From NCBI GenBank assembly GCA_002425185.1, contig DILT01000020.1, positions 83,844 to 147,843 on the forward strand: a stretch of 64,000 nucleotides of DNA, written 5' to 3'. Below the pieces are notes generated by a model that ran no database searches, was not told where the DNA came from, and saw only the letters and a list, made by a program, of their open reading frames with translations. A program made the translations under genes and the position numbers. Below, in pieces: positions 17,400 through 27,298 of this stretch; the stretch's first letter is position 1, and the number at the start of each line of letters is the position of its first letter. Origin of the DNA: Flammeovirgaceae bacterium UBA5585. GTDB taxonomy: Bacteria; Bacteroidota; Bacteroidia; Cytophagales; Cyclobacteriaceae.

Positions 17400-19046
17400 A
17401 TGTCAAACAAGTTCCTGAAAATACATCCATCCGATAATGTGCTGGTCGCACTGTCGGATTTGAAAATGGGTGAAACCATCGCCTATAACGGAACAGCCAT
17501 TACGTTGCCCAATGATGTTCCCGCGAAACATAAATTTACTTTGAAAGAACTTAGTGTGAATGATGAAGTAAAAATGTACGGAATCCTTGTTGGTAAAGCG
17601 CTTAAGCCCATACCTGCAGGCGGTGTTATAGCCACCAACAATGTAAAACACCTTGCCTCCTCCTTTGCTGGCAAATCAACTGATGTGTCATGGTCTGCAC
17701 CGGATGTTTCTAAGTGGAAAGACAAAACATTTCAGGGTTACCACCGTGCTGACGGACAAGTAGGTGTTGCAAATTATTGGTTAGTGGTGCCACTGGTGTT
17801 TTGCGAGAACAGGAATGTAAATGTTATTCGTCATGCGTTTGAAGAAGAGCTAGGGTTTTCTAAGCGGGATGCGTATAAAGATTATGTACATGAATTGGTA
17901 AAGCACTATATAAACGGGAACACCGATTCCATCGCCTCCATCGCCTTCACACAAAGTTCATCCAATGGCCAGTCAAAAATTTTCAAAAACATTGATGGTA
18001 TAAAATTTCTTACACACGAAGGTGGTTGTGGCGGTATCCGTCAGGATTCGGAAGCATTGTGTGCGTTACTGGCGGGCTATATCCATAATCCAAACGTAGC
18101 CGGTGCAACTGTACTTAGTCTGGGCTGCCAAAATGCACAGATCGATATCTTAAAAGAAAAACTTCACAAGCTCAATCCATCATTTTCAAAGCCGCTTATC
18201 ATTCTTGAACAACAAAAGGAAGGAACCGAACAAGAGTTGTTGGTGCAAGCCATTCAAAAAACGTTTCTCCAATTAATCGAAGTTGATAAACAGGAACGAA
18301 AACCAGCCCCGTTAAGCAAACTTAAAATCGGGCTGGAATGTGGTGGTTCCGATGGCTTTTCAGGAATTTCTGCCAACCCGGCTGTCGGCCATGTGTCCGA
18401 TTTGCTTGCTGCCTTGGGCGGCTATTCCATCCTATCGGAGTTTCCGGAGCTATGTGGTGTGGAACAGGAACTGATTAATCGCTGCACGATAAATGAAAAT
18501 GCAGACAAATTTGTTCACTTGATGCGTGCGTATGCACAATCGGCTGAAGCTGTAGGTTCAGGTTTTGATATGAACCCATCGCCCGGAAATATAAAAGACG
18601 GATTGATTACGGATGCCATGAAGTCGGCCGGAGCCGCGAAGAAAGGTGGCACTTCGCCTGTAGTTGATGTGCTCGACTATGGCGAGTACGTAACCAAACC
18701 TGGGTTGAATTTACTTTGCACCCCGGGCAATGATGTGGAGAGCACCACCGCAATGGCAGGATCAGGCGCTTCCATCATTCTTTTTACCACCGGATTAGGT
18801 ACACCCACCGGAAACCCAATTGCACCCGTTGTGAAAATCTCATCGAACACCCGGTTAGCCGAAAAGATGCCCGATATCATTGATGTAAATGCAGGTACCG
18901 TTATTGAAGGAAAAAAGTCAATTGAAGAAGTGGGCGAAGAACTACTTGAGTTTATTATCGAAGTTGCCAGCGGCAAAAAACAAACAAAAGCACAGAAACT
19001 CCATCAGGATGATTTCATTCCCTGGAAGCGTGGTGTTTCACTTTAA
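17400..19046 (+). CDS. uxaA: altronate dehydratase
   Basis: The chosen ATG (17400) gives a 548-residue protein; an upstream in-frame TTG lies before the operator and is rejected. An N-terminal SAF-like domain (residues about 1-95) is followed by the catalytic UxaA domain with FTQSSSNGQSK, THEGGCGGIRQDSE, LECGGSDGFSG and GNDVESTTAMAGSGA, the conserved Cys/His/Glu metal-site regions of this iron-dependent dehydratase. It converts D-altronate to 2-keto-3-deoxygluconate, which KdgK then phosphorylates. It therefore serves the galacturonate/tagaturonate side of uronate use. The matching UxaB and UxaC are not in the window. Confidence 0.92.
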   Translation: MSNKFLKIHPSDNVLVALSDLKMGETIAYNGTAITLPNDVPAKHKFTLKELSVNDEVKMYGILVGKALKPIPAGGVIATNNVKHLASSFAGKSTDVSWSAPDVSKWKDKTFQGYHRADGQVGVANYWLVVPLVFCENRNVNVIRHAFEEELGFSKRDAYKDYVHELVKHYINGNTDSIASIAFTQSSSNGQSKIFKNIDGIKFLTHEGGCGGIRQDSEALCALLAGYIHNPNVAGATVLSLGCQNAQIDILKEKLHKLNPSFSKPLIILEQQKEGTEQELLVQAIQKTFLQLIEVDKQERKPAPLSKLKIGLECGGSDGFSGISANPAVGHVSDLLAALGGYSILSEFPELCGVEQELINRCTINENADKFVHLMRAYAQSAEAVGSGFDMNPSPGNIKDGLITDAMKSAGAAKKGGTSPVVDVLDYGEYVTKPGLNLLCTPGNDVESTTAMAGSGASIILFTTGLGTPTGNPIAPVVKISSNTRLAEKMPDIIDVNAGTVIEGKKSIEEVGEELLEFIIEVASGKKQTKAQKLHQDDFIPWKRGVSL

Positions 19047-19061
19047 TTTTTATCCGCTAAT

Positions 19062-19097
19062 AAAAAATCCCAAGGCTGAATAAACCTGGGATTTTTT
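19062..19097. terminator. bidirectional Rho-independent terminator (uxaA/xylA)
   Basis: Between the convergent uxaA and xylA genes, AAAAAATCCCA and TGGGATTTTTT pair as an 11-bp stem, extended by GG/CC past a one-base bulge. The A-run on one side and T-run on the other give a U-tract in both directions. Confidence 0.85.
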
Positions 19098-19119
19098 GAA
19101 CTGCTTAGCGTATCGCTGA

Positions 19120-20442
19120 TTAGATAAACCGGTTAATCAGGTTTTCGAAGTACTCCTGCTTACCACTGGTAATTTCGGGTTCGCCCTGCTTCAACGCATC
19201 GGCATGAAGATTTTCCAACGAAAGTTTTCCTTGTTCAAATTGTTTTCCTCTTCCGGAATCAAAGCTGGAATAACGTTGCTTACGTAACTTCTTGTATTCA
19301 CCGTCATCCAGAATGGCCTGGGCTGTCAGCAGGGCCCTTGCAAAGGTGTCCATTCCCCCAATGTGTGCATACACAATATCTTCAAGGTCGGTTGAATTTC
19401 TGCGTGTCTTCGCATCGAAGTTGATACCACCGGTTTTGAAACCGCCTGCTTCCAGAATGACCAACATGGCTTCCGTGAGTTCATTCACGTTGTTCGGAAA
19501 TTGATCCGTATCCCAACCGTTCTGATAATCCCCACGGTTGGCATCAATGCTGCCCAGCATGCCGGCATCGGCCGCTACCTGCAACTCATGCTGGAATGTA
19601 TGCAATGCCAATGTTGCATGGTTAACTTCAAGATTAAGCTTAAAATCATCCATCAAATCGTACTGACGAAGGAAGGAAATTACGGTAGCCGCATCAAAAT
19701 CATATTGATGCTTGGAAGGCTCCATGGGTTTGGGTTCGATTAAGAATGTTCCTTTAAATCCATTGGCTCTTCCATAATCGCGGGTCATATGTAAGAAACG
19801 CGCCAGGTGTTCCTGTTCACGCTTCATATCCGTATTCAATAACGACATATACCCTTCGCGACCGCCCCAGAAAACATAATTGCCACCCCCCAACTCAATG
19901 GTGGCGTCCAATGCATTTTTTACCTGGGCACCTGCCCAACTTACTACCTTATAATCCGGGTTGGTTGAAGCACCATTCATATAACGCGGATTGGAGAACA
20001 GGTTTGCCGTACCCCATAACAACTTAACACCTGTTTCCTTCTGCTTTTGTTTGGCATACTTTACAATTGTCTGCAAGCGGGTTTCAGATTCCTTTAGTGT
20101 TGGTGCTTCATCAACCAAATCATAATCGTGAAAGCAGTAAAAGTTTATGCCCATTTTAACGGCAAACTCAAATGCAGCGTCCATTTTATCTTTGGCGCGT
20201 TGAATCGGATCAGAGTTTTGTAACCACGGAAAGTTTTTTGTGGCCGCACCAAACGGATCGCCACCCGTACCGCAGAAGGTGTGCCAGTAGGCAATAGCAA
20301 AACGAAGGTGTTCCGCCATAGTTTTTTTTCCAACTTTTCGTTTGGCATCGTAATACCGGAAGGCCAACGGATTTTTTGATTGTGGGCCCTCGTATTTGAT
20401 AACGGGTATAGCTTTAAAAAACTGAGTGGTTGTGTCTTTCAT
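19120..20442 (-). CDS. xylA: xylose isomerase
   Basis: The internal ATG at 20442 gives a 440-residue enzyme, the usual class II XylA length. A start further upstream would overlap xylB, so it is rejected. Landmarks: CFHDYDLVDEAPT with the catalytic His, FWGGREGY, FLIEPKPMEPSKHQYDFD with a metal-binding Glu, and LEVNHATLAL and GSIDANRGD with further metal ligands. It interconverts D-xylose and D-xylulose in the cytoplasm. It lies 5 bases after the xylB stop, so xylB-xylA is an operon, probably under the LacI-type sites at 22034-22118. Confidence 0.95.
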   Translation of the reverse strand: MKDTTTQFFKAIPVIKYEGPQSKNPLAFRYYDAKRKVGKKTMAEHLRFAIAYWHTFCGTGGDPFGAATKNFPWLQNSDPIQRAKDKMDAAFEFAVKMGINFYCFHDYDLVDEAPTLKESETRLQTIVKYAKQKQKETGVKLLWGTANLFSNPRYMNGASTNPDYKVVSWAGAQVKNALDATIELGGGNYVFWGGREGYMSLLNTDMKREQEHLARFLHMTRDYGRANGFKGTFLIEPKPMEPSKHQYDFDAATVISFLRQYDLMDDFKLNLEVNHATLALHTFQHELQVAADAGMLGSIDANRGDYQNGWDTDQFPNNVNELTEAMLVILEAGGFKTGGINFDAKTRRNSTDLEDIVYAHIGGMDTFARALLTAQAILDDGEYKKLRKQRYSSFDSGRGKQFEQGKLSLENLHADALKQGEPEITSGKQEYFENLINRFI

Positions 20443-20447
20443 AAAAT

Positions 20448-21950
20448 TTAAGGATGAGTGTTTATCTGTTTCTTTAAAATTGATTTCCATTGATGAAAAG
20501 CGTGCTGAACACCTGAACGTTGATTATCCGGTTCAAAACTTTTTTTGCAGCTAAGGGCACGGAAGGCTTCATCATAACTTTTATAATATCCGATTCCTAC
20601 CCCAGCGCCACGCGCAGCGCCTTGTGCGCCATCGGTATTGTATAATTCAAGTCGTGCGCCTGTTGTGTTTACAAACGTTTGACAGAAGAGTTCGCTCAAA
20701 AACATATTGGCATGCCCTGCCCTGATCACCTTGGATTGTATGCCTAACTCATTCATAACCTCAAAGCCGTATCCCAATGCATAGACAATACCCTCTTGCG
20801 CTGCCCGAGAAATATGCGAAGCGCTGTGTCGGTTTAAATCAAGTCCGTGAATACTGGCGCCCAGGTTTATATTTTGCAGCACACGTTCTGCCCCGTTACC
20901 AAAGGGAAGAACAAACAGGTTATCGGCACCAACGGGCGCTTCACCCGCCAATGTATTGAGTCTTTCGTATGATACAGGAGCATCTGCAGAAAGTAATTTT
21001 CGTAACCAGCTGTTCATAATACCTGTGCCATTCACACATAAAAGCACTCCATACCTGGGATTGTCAGACGTGTGATTAACATGAACAAACGTGTTAACCC
21101 GTGAAAGTTTATCCGCTGTAGGTTTATCCACAATACCATAAATAACACCGGAGGTGCCTGCCGTAGCGGCTACCTCACCCGGGTTAAGAGCATTTAACGA
21201 AAAAGCATTATTGGGTTGATCGCCCGCCCGATAGGAAACGGGGGTTCCGGGCTTGAGCCCCAATTCATTTGCCGCATCGGTTGTTAGTTGGCCTTGTTCA
21301 GAAAATGTTGGAACCGTATCCGAAACATGTTGCGCATCAAGTCCATAATAATTAAAGAGTCGTTCGGGTATGGTGCTCTTTTGGTAATCCCACATAATTC
21401 CCTCAGAAAGTCCAGAAACCGTTGTTCGGATTTCACCGGTCAGACGCATGGCCAGGTAATCTCCGGGAAGCATAACTTTGTGAATCTCTTTATATATATG
21501 AGGTTCATTTTCCAAAACCCACTTGAGTTTTGAAGCCGTAAAGTTTCCAGGAGAATTCAACAGCCTGTCCATGCAGTACAATTCTCCCAACTGGTTATAG
21601 GCGTCCTCTCCGATTGACACCGCACGGCTATCACACCATATAATAGAAGGACGCAAAACCTTTTGGTTTTTGTCGACCACGACCAACCCATGCATTTGAT
21701 AGGCTATTCCGAGCGCGAGCACCTCTTCGGCTTTGGCACCTGAGGTTTGTAATACTGACCGTATAGCATGTGTGGCATTTACCCACCACCGGTTAGGGTC
21801 TTGTTCAGCCCATCCATGATGTGGGCTTGATATCTCCATTTCAGTTTCCGGATAAGTGGCCGATGCCGTGAGCAGACCAGAGTCGGCTTCAATAAGGGAT
21901 GCTTTTACCGAAGAGCTCCCAAGGTCAATACCTAACAGATAACGCGACAT
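20448..21950 (-). CDS. xylB: xylulokinase
   Basis: From the ATG at 21950 this is a 500-residue FGGY-family kinase. It begins with the phosphate-binding motif LLGIDLGSSSVKASL, carries YQMHGLVVVD and WCDSR in domain I, and AGTSGVIYG plus GNGAERVLQNINLGAS in domain II, typical of xylulokinases. It converts D-xylulose to D-xylulose 5-phosphate for the pentose phosphate pathway. It is first in the xylB-xylA operon, divergent from susC across 265 bases that hold two LacI-type operators. Confidence 0.92.
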   Translation of the reverse strand: MSRYLLGIDLGSSSVKASLIEADSGLLTASATYPETEMEISSPHHGWAEQDPNRWWVNATHAIRSVLQTSGAKAEEVLALGIAYQMHGLVVVDKNQKVLRPSIIWCDSRAVSIGEDAYNQLGELYCMDRLLNSPGNFTASKLKWVLENEPHIYKEIHKVMLPGDYLAMRLTGEIRTTVSGLSEGIMWDYQKSTIPERLFNYYGLDAQHVSDTVPTFSEQGQLTTDAANELGLKPGTPVSYRAGDQPNNAFSLNALNPGEVAATAGTSGVIYGIVDKPTADKLSRVNTFVHVNHTSDNPRYGVLLCVNGTGIMNSWLRKLLSADAPVSYERLNTLAGEAPVGADNLFVLPFGNGAERVLQNINLGASIHGLDLNRHSASHISRAAQEGIVYALGYGFEVMNELGIQSKVIRAGHANMFLSELFCQTFVNTTGARLELYNTDGAQGAARGAGVGIGYYKSYDEAFRALSCKKSFEPDNQRSGVQHAFHQWKSILKKQINTHP

Positions 21951-22033
21951 TAAACAATAAATGAAATTAACTCTAAAATACCAGAGTCCATTCGTAATAG
22001 AGCCCTTGCGAGGAGCAAAATAAGCCAATTTTT

Positions 22034-22047
22034 ATAAATCGGTTGCA
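22034..22047. promoter_or_regulatory. LacI-type operator O2 (xylB side)
   Basis: ATAAATCGGTTGCA has a perfect right half (GGTTGCA) and a degenerate left half, 11 of 14 positions of the consensus. Its centre (22040.5) is 66 bp from that of the stronger site at 22100-22113, and it lies 83 bases upstream of the xylB start. Confidence 0.5.
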
Positions 22048-22094
22048 TATAAAACAAACGATTATTTGGAATAAATAACGTTTTAACAAAAAAT

Positions 22095-22118
22095 AATTAT
22101 GCAATCGGTTGCATAATT
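22095..22118. promoter_or_regulatory. LacI-type operator O3 (susC/xylB)
   Basis: A 24-bp near-perfect palindrome: AATTATGCAATC followed by GGTTGCATAATT, with one mismatched pair. Its core TGCAATCGGTTGCA fits the regulon consensus completely. It lies between divergent xylB and susC and can control both. Confidence 0.75.
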
Positions 22119-22215
22119 TAATTTATTCTAAGACCTTAGTGATGCACTGCGGTAAAGACTATGCCCGTGCAACCAAAAACTCATTGAAATATCCAATACA
22201 CCAAAACCCAACGCT

Positions 22216-25200
22216 ATGATGCAAGCAATTCTACGATTGTTGCCTGAAACGGGAAAGTATCCTATTTACATCAGGCCGATGCCCCTCCTACTCCTGCTCC
22301 TATTACTCACTTCCGGACTTTTTGCCCAGGTTAGTGTACGGGGCAAGGTGACAGACGAATCAGGTTCAGGACTACCTGGAGTAAACATTCTGATTAAAGG
22401 AACTACCACCGGAACTACCTCAGATGCTAATGGTGAGTACGTGGTAGAAATTCCTGCGAATGCACAGCAAGCAATTCTCATTTTCTCCTTTATCGGATAT
22501 GAAACTCAGGAGCAAGCCGTTAACGGACGCTCCGTTATCAATGTAAACATGGCGGTGAGCGCGTTTACCTTAGGAGAAGTTGTAGTTGTTGGTTATGGTA
22601 CGCAACGAAAAGCAGACGTAACTGGTTCACTGGTTTCACTTAGTAGTGATGCCCTTCGGGAAGTACCGGTGGCAAACCTGCAACAGGCCCTTCAGGGAAG
22701 AATGGCCGGTGTTGAAGTACAACGGATTGGAACTGCACCCGGAGCAACTGCAAGAATCAGGATAAGAGGAGAGCGGTCTGTGTTGGGTTCAAATGATCCG
22801 TTAATTGTCTTAGACGGTATCCCTTTTGAAGGCAATCTTAATGATATAAACCCAGATGAAATAGCCTCCATAAACGTATTGAAAGACGCCTCCGCTACTG
22901 CTATCTATGGCTCTCGTGGTGCCAATGGTGTTATGCTGATTACAACTAAAAGAGGTCAGGCAGGAGAAACCACCTTATCCTTTAGCAGTTACATTGGCGT
23001 GACCACTGTTGCACGAAAATATCCACTGTTCAACGCAGAGGAGTATCAAGCGATGCGTGATTATACCGGAGTGTGGCCTTACAGACCCGAAGAAGTTGAG
23101 GGTATCGCCTTGGGAAGGGATGTGGATTGGCAAGAACTCATGTATGAGAATGGATACATTACCAATCATAACCTGACAGTTACAGGCGGTACAGAAAAAG
23201 GTTCTTACTCGGTAAGTGGCGGATATTTTAAAGAAACTACGATTCTACCCGAACAGGATTTCGAACGTTTTACGCTGCGCGTTTCTACTGACTCAAAAAT
23301 TGGTGAGCGGGTAAAAATCGGTGTGACCAGTTTGAACTCAGTTAACTATGCCAACGGAACACAATTTGTTAATCCGCAACCTGGCAATCCAGGTGCTTTT
23401 GGTGGTGGTATTATGTACAATATTCTGGCTACCAGCCCGCTTATGCCACCCTATTCAGATAATGGTGAAATCTTTCCCGAGCCTTTTGGTAATCTTGATG
23501 ATGCCTCTGCCAATCTCAGTCCATTATATATTAAAAGAAATAACAGTGACTGGGTAGATCGGGTAAGAAGGCTTCGCACCTTCAACAGTTTATATGCTGA
23601 AGTTAAAATACTGGAAGGTCTAACCTACCGGTTCAATCTTGGACTTGAATATGGACAGACAAACTCGGCTCAATTCCAGGGTAAAGGCACCTATTTTAGG
23701 AAGCTTGTAGAGAATCGGGCCAGTGTTCGGAATACTGAAAACTATTCATGGACGGCAGAAAATATACTAACCTATGAAAAGACGTTCGCTGAAGATCATC
23801 GCTTAACCTTTACCGGGCTTTACAGTGCTCAGCAAAGCCGAAGTTTTGCCACACAGGCAACCAAAGATGCCATCACTGCAAACTTTATCGAATTCTACGA
23901 TATGTCACAAGCAAACCCTGCAATAGCTCCGATACTTGGAGGAGGGGAACAAACCTGGGGGCTTTTGTCATACATGGGGCGTGTAAATTATGCATTCAAG
24001 GATAGATATCTTTTTACTGCAACTTTCCGCAGAGATGGTTCATCAAGACTGGCAACAAAATGGAACAATTACCCGGCCTTTGCAGTGGCATGGAATGCCA
24101 TCAATGAACCATTCATTCAGGATGTAAACTTTTTAAGCAACCTGAAAGTACGTGTTGGTTATGGTCAAACATCCAATCAGTCTGTTGCACCCTATACTAC
24201 CCTAGGTGGCGTTGTTAATACCGTGGGAATTGCCGGAGGCACAGTACCCTTGCGCTACAACTATGGACCAACCCAGGTATCGGGTTATATAGCTGCCCGC
24301 ATTCCCGATAAAACATTGGATTGGGAATATACCAACACACTTAATATTGGCCTTGATTTTGGTTTATTTGAAGATCGACTTACCGGTAGTATAGATTGGT
24401 ATGATGCTCAAACCACAAACCTGCTATTTAATTTAAGATTACCCATTTCATCTGGTTACGAGCAAGAGTTCCAAACCAATATTGGAGGAATGGAAAACAA
24501 AGGCGTTGAAATTGTGCTTAGTGGAAAACCGCTGAAGTTATCAAACGGATTTACCTGGGACATCGACCTGAATTGGTATCTCAACCGAAACAAACTCTTG
24601 AAGTATCTACCTGGAGTAACTCAAAATATCGGGGATGGTTTATTTGTAGGCCAACCGATCACCGCCATTTACGATTATGAAAAAATTGGTATCTGGCAAC
24701 TGGGGGAAGATGCTGCTGCGTACGGTCAACAACCCGGACAGATCAAGTTCAGAGATGTTGATAACAACGGAGTAATTGATGCCGAAGACAGAAAAATAAT
24801 TGGTAACCAACAAGCAGACTGGCAAGGCGGTATTACAAACCGTTTTACCTGGAAAGGGTTTGATATGTCCTTTGTGGTTTATATCAGACAAGGAGGAACA
24901 CTGCTGAGTTACCTGCATGCGCCAAACGGTGCATACTTAACTAATCTTACCGGGCAGCGAAGCGGCCTGAAGGTAGATTACTGGACACCAGATAATCCTA
25001 CTAATGAATTTCCAGCGCCCGGAGCAGCACTGCCTGGTGGTGCTTCAACAGGATGGACAACCTTGGCGTACTATGATGCTTCTTTTGCACGTGTAAGAGC
25101 TATTAATCTGGGGTATAATATTCCTAAGTCCCTCGCATCAAGAATAAAGGCTCAAAATGCAAGGGTTTACTTCACTGCACAAAACCCCTTCTTACTATGG

Positions 25201-25377
25201 AGTCCGTATGTGTTCAAGCACAATGGTGTGGACCCTGAACCAACCGGCCAGGGAGGTACAGGAATTGTAGCTACTGGTGGTAACTTCCGCACAGGAGGAA
25301 ACAATCCAGCCCTGGTTATTTCAGCTTCAACGCCACCAACAAGATCTTTCATTGTTGGCTTAAACCTTACTTTTTAA
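22216..25377 (+). CDS. susC: SusC/RagA-type TonB-dependent outer-membrane transporter
   Basis: A 1053-residue outer-membrane porin-like transporter. A signal peptide (about 1-38, ending GLFAQ) is followed by a carboxypeptidase-D-like domain (about 39-118: VSVRGKVTDESGSGLPGVN), the TonB-box region GEVVVVGYGTQ, a plug domain (about 130-230, with the SusC hallmark VLKDASATAIYGSRGANGV) and a 22-strand barrel. It imports oligosaccharides delivered by SusD, here xylan fragments given the enzymes downstream. The first of two adjacent Met codons is used. The operon continues with susD (19 bases) and a CBM lipoprotein gene (18 bases). Confidence 0.95.
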   Translation: MMQAILRLLPETGKYPIYIRPMPLLLLLLLLTSGLFAQVSVRGKVTDESGSGLPGVNILIKGTTTGTTSDANGEYVVEIPANAQQAILIFSFIGYETQEQAVNGRSVINVNMAVSAFTLGEVVVVGYGTQRKADVTGSLVSLSSDALREVPVANLQQALQGRMAGVEVQRIGTAPGATARIRIRGERSVLGSNDPLIVLDGIPFEGNLNDINPDEIASINVLKDASATAIYGSRGANGVMLITTKRGQAGETTLSFSSYIGVTTVARKYPLFNAEEYQAMRDYTGVWPYRPEEVEGIALGRDVDWQELMYENGYITNHNLTVTGGTEKGSYSVSGGYFKETTILPEQDFERFTLRVSTDSKIGERVKIGVTSLNSVNYANGTQFVNPQPGNPGAFGGGIMYNILATSPLMPPYSDNGEIFPEPFGNLDDASANLSPLYIKRNNSDWVDRVRRLRTFNSLYAEVKILEGLTYRFNLGLEYGQTNSAQFQGKGTYFRKLVENRASVRNTENYSWTAENILTYEKTFAEDHRLTFTGLYSAQQSRSFATQATKDAITANFIEFYDMSQANPAIAPILGGGEQTWGLLSYMGRVNYAFKDRYLFTATFRRDGSSRLATKWNNYPAFAVAWNAINEPFIQDVNFLSNLKVRVGYGQTSNQSVAPYTTLGGVVNTVGIAGGTVPLRYNYGPTQVSGYIAARIPDKTLDWEYTNTLNIGLDFGLFEDRLTGSIDWYDAQTTNLLFNLRLPISSGYEQEFQTNIGGMENKGVEIVLSGKPLKLSNGFTWDIDLNWYLNRNKLLKYLPGVTQNIGDGLFVGQPITAIYDYEKIGIWQLGEDAAAYGQQPGQIKFRDVDNNGVIDAEDRKIIGNQQADWQGGITNRFTWKGFDMSFVVYIRQGGTLLSYLHAPNGAYLTNLTGQRSGLKVDYWTPDNPTNEFPAPGAALPGGASTGWTTLAYYDASFARVRAINLGYNIPKSLASRIKAQNARVYFTAQNPFLLWSPYVFKHNGVDPEPTGQGGTGIVATGGNFRTGGNNPALVISASTPPTRSFIVGLNLTF

Positions 25378-25396
25378 CTGATAACCAATAATCGTT

Positions 25397-27280
25397 ATGA
25401 AAAAGCATAACCTATATATTTTAGTAATGGTAACCCTGCTGATAATTTCACCGGGGTGTAATGATTTGCTCAATGAAAATCCGAAGACAACCTTTACAAC
25501 CGATTATTTTAAAACGGCTCAGGGTTATCAGGATGGACTTAATGCCGCATATTCATATCTCCGTTTTCAATATGGATCAAACCCGGCACTTGGACTTAAT
25601 ATTACCGGTACAGATGAGTTTACGTTTGGTCCGGAACCCAACTACAATCCCTCAGGAGACAATCAGCCGCACAAATTGTTGGGTACTTATGATGTTACCC
25701 CCCAAGCGGGCTATCTGGGTATTACGTTCAATCGTACTTTTCCGGTTATTAATACGCTAAACGGGTTAGTGGCATTTGCTTCACAAGTACCAACATTTAC
25801 GGAATTACAACGTAATGAATCACTTGCTCAGGCGCGCTACCTGAGAGCACACTATTACTATTTACTGGTTGGTCAGTTTGGAGCTGTTCCTTTAGACCTA
25901 GGTAGTGGCGAATTGGCTTTGAATACATTGCCGTTCCTTGGTTTTAACCGTGGAAGCGCAGAAGATCGTGAGCAGTTACTGGCCAAAAATTATCAGGTAA
26001 TGATAGAGGATTTGACCTTCGCAACTCTGAATCTCCCTGACAGAAGAAATTCAAATGAATTCAGACTGCATAAAGCTGTTGCTTTTCATTTGCTGGCGAA
26101 AGTTTATCTGGCAAGATCTTATTCTACAATAGCGCAAACTAATGATGCTCAAAATGCATACCTGGCAGCCAATGAAGTAATTACTAACCTTGGCAAATAT
26201 GGTGTAGCGCTTCAAACAGATTTTGCTGAAGTTTTCAGACAAGGCAATGATTATAATAGTGAAATATTGTTTGCTGCAGAACGCATTCCACAGGAATATG
26301 TAAACAATGGATACCTGAATGCCAATGCCGATGGAATCGGAGATGGAGAAAATATGGCTTCCAATTGCTTTACCTGCAACTACGAACAACCTGTTTTACA
26401 AACACCTGCAGGGCTGGATATTATTGATGGAAGACCTTTTGCCTTCCAGCGGCCACTCAGAAAACTGGCACCTACCCGCTGGCTAACCAACGTGGCGTTT
26501 GCTGATAAAACAAACGATAGCCGCTACCACAACTCCTTCCGCACGTTGTGGACTGCCGCTACGCAAAATGCATCCGGAAGTACTGCCTACAATAATTTTA
26601 TTACCATGCTAACCAATAATGGGTTGGCGCTTGGTGATACCGCATTTTACCTGGCCGATACACCTGCACAAGCCGCTGCTATGGGCGTAAGTGGAACCAA
26701 TCCATTCGGTACCAAGTATTACCGGGTGTACTCTTCCGATAACTGGTACAGTAACCAGCTATACCCGGGACCTCCTGCTCCATCCAACACTATTTTAGTT
26801 TATCCTTCACTAAAAAAATTTGTTGATGTACAACGCGCCAGTCCAAATGGATCATCAGGCAGACCTATGCCCATCTTCCGGCTGGCCGAAACTTACCTGA
26901 TCGCAGCTGAGGCTGCATTCAAGACAGGAAATACTACAGAAGCTGCCAACCTGATCAATGTTATTCGCAGACGTGCCGCCTACAGGCCAGGATTATCACC
27001 CGCAGAATTGAATACCCGCAGAACGAATATGGAAATTACAGCTGGTGACGTTACCCTGGATTTTATTTTGGATGAACGCGCACGTGAACTGGCTGGTGAA
27101 GGCATGCGCTGGACTGACCTGGCCTTGCGCGGAACGGACGTATTCATTAATCGCGTTAACTTGAATCAGGATGCCAATGGAAAAGTTCAGGCTAAGCATC
27201 GACTACGCCCGATACCACAATCGCAATTAGATGCGATTAATGATACCGATAAACAGAAATATCAAAACCCAGGGTATTAA
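25397..27280 (+). CDS. susD: SusD/RagB-type surface glycan-binding lipoprotein
   Basis: A 627-residue surface lipoprotein. The N-terminal signal ends in ISPGC near residue 21, after which the mature lipid-anchored protein begins (NDLLNENP, the usual SusD start). TPR-like helices include the segment ARYLRAHYYYLLVGQFGAVPLD, and the C-terminal SusD domain shows FRLAETYLIAAEAAFKTGN and LDERARELAGEGMRWTDLAL, both strong family signatures. It forms the lid on SusC and captures xylo-oligosaccharides. Confidence 0.95.
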   Translation: MKKHNLYILVMVTLLIISPGCNDLLNENPKTTFTTDYFKTAQGYQDGLNAAYSYLRFQYGSNPALGLNITGTDEFTFGPEPNYNPSGDNQPHKLLGTYDVTPQAGYLGITFNRTFPVINTLNGLVAFASQVPTFTELQRNESLAQARYLRAHYYYLLVGQFGAVPLDLGSGELALNTLPFLGFNRGSAEDREQLLAKNYQVMIEDLTFATLNLPDRRNSNEFRLHKAVAFHLLAKVYLARSYSTIAQTNDAQNAYLAANEVITNLGKYGVALQTDFAEVFRQGNDYNSEILFAAERIPQEYVNNGYLNANADGIGDGENMASNCFTCNYEQPVLQTPAGLDIIDGRPFAFQRPLRKLAPTRWLTNVAFADKTNDSRYHNSFRTLWTAATQNASGSTAYNNFITMLTNNGLALGDTAFYLADTPAQAAAMGVSGTNPFGTKYYRVYSSDNWYSNQLYPGPPAPSNTILVYPSLKKFVDVQRASPNGSSGRPMPIFRLAETYLIAAEAAFKTGNTTEAANLINVIRRRAAYRPGLSPAELNTRRTNMEITAGDVTLDFILDERARELAGEGMRWTDLALRGTDVFINRVNLNQDANGKVQAKHRLRPIPQSQLDAINDTDKQKYQNPGY

Positions 27281-27298
27281 AAATTTAAACGAACCATC

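Noticed and set aside
22128..22139. CTAAG-AC-CTTAG short palindrome before susC
   Set aside because: Only 5-bp arms, no second copy, and no match to the sites supported elsewhere.
22119..22215. A small leader gene or riboswitch ahead of susC
   Set aside because: The 97-base leader contains no start-to-stop frame with any support and no recognisable aptamer fold.
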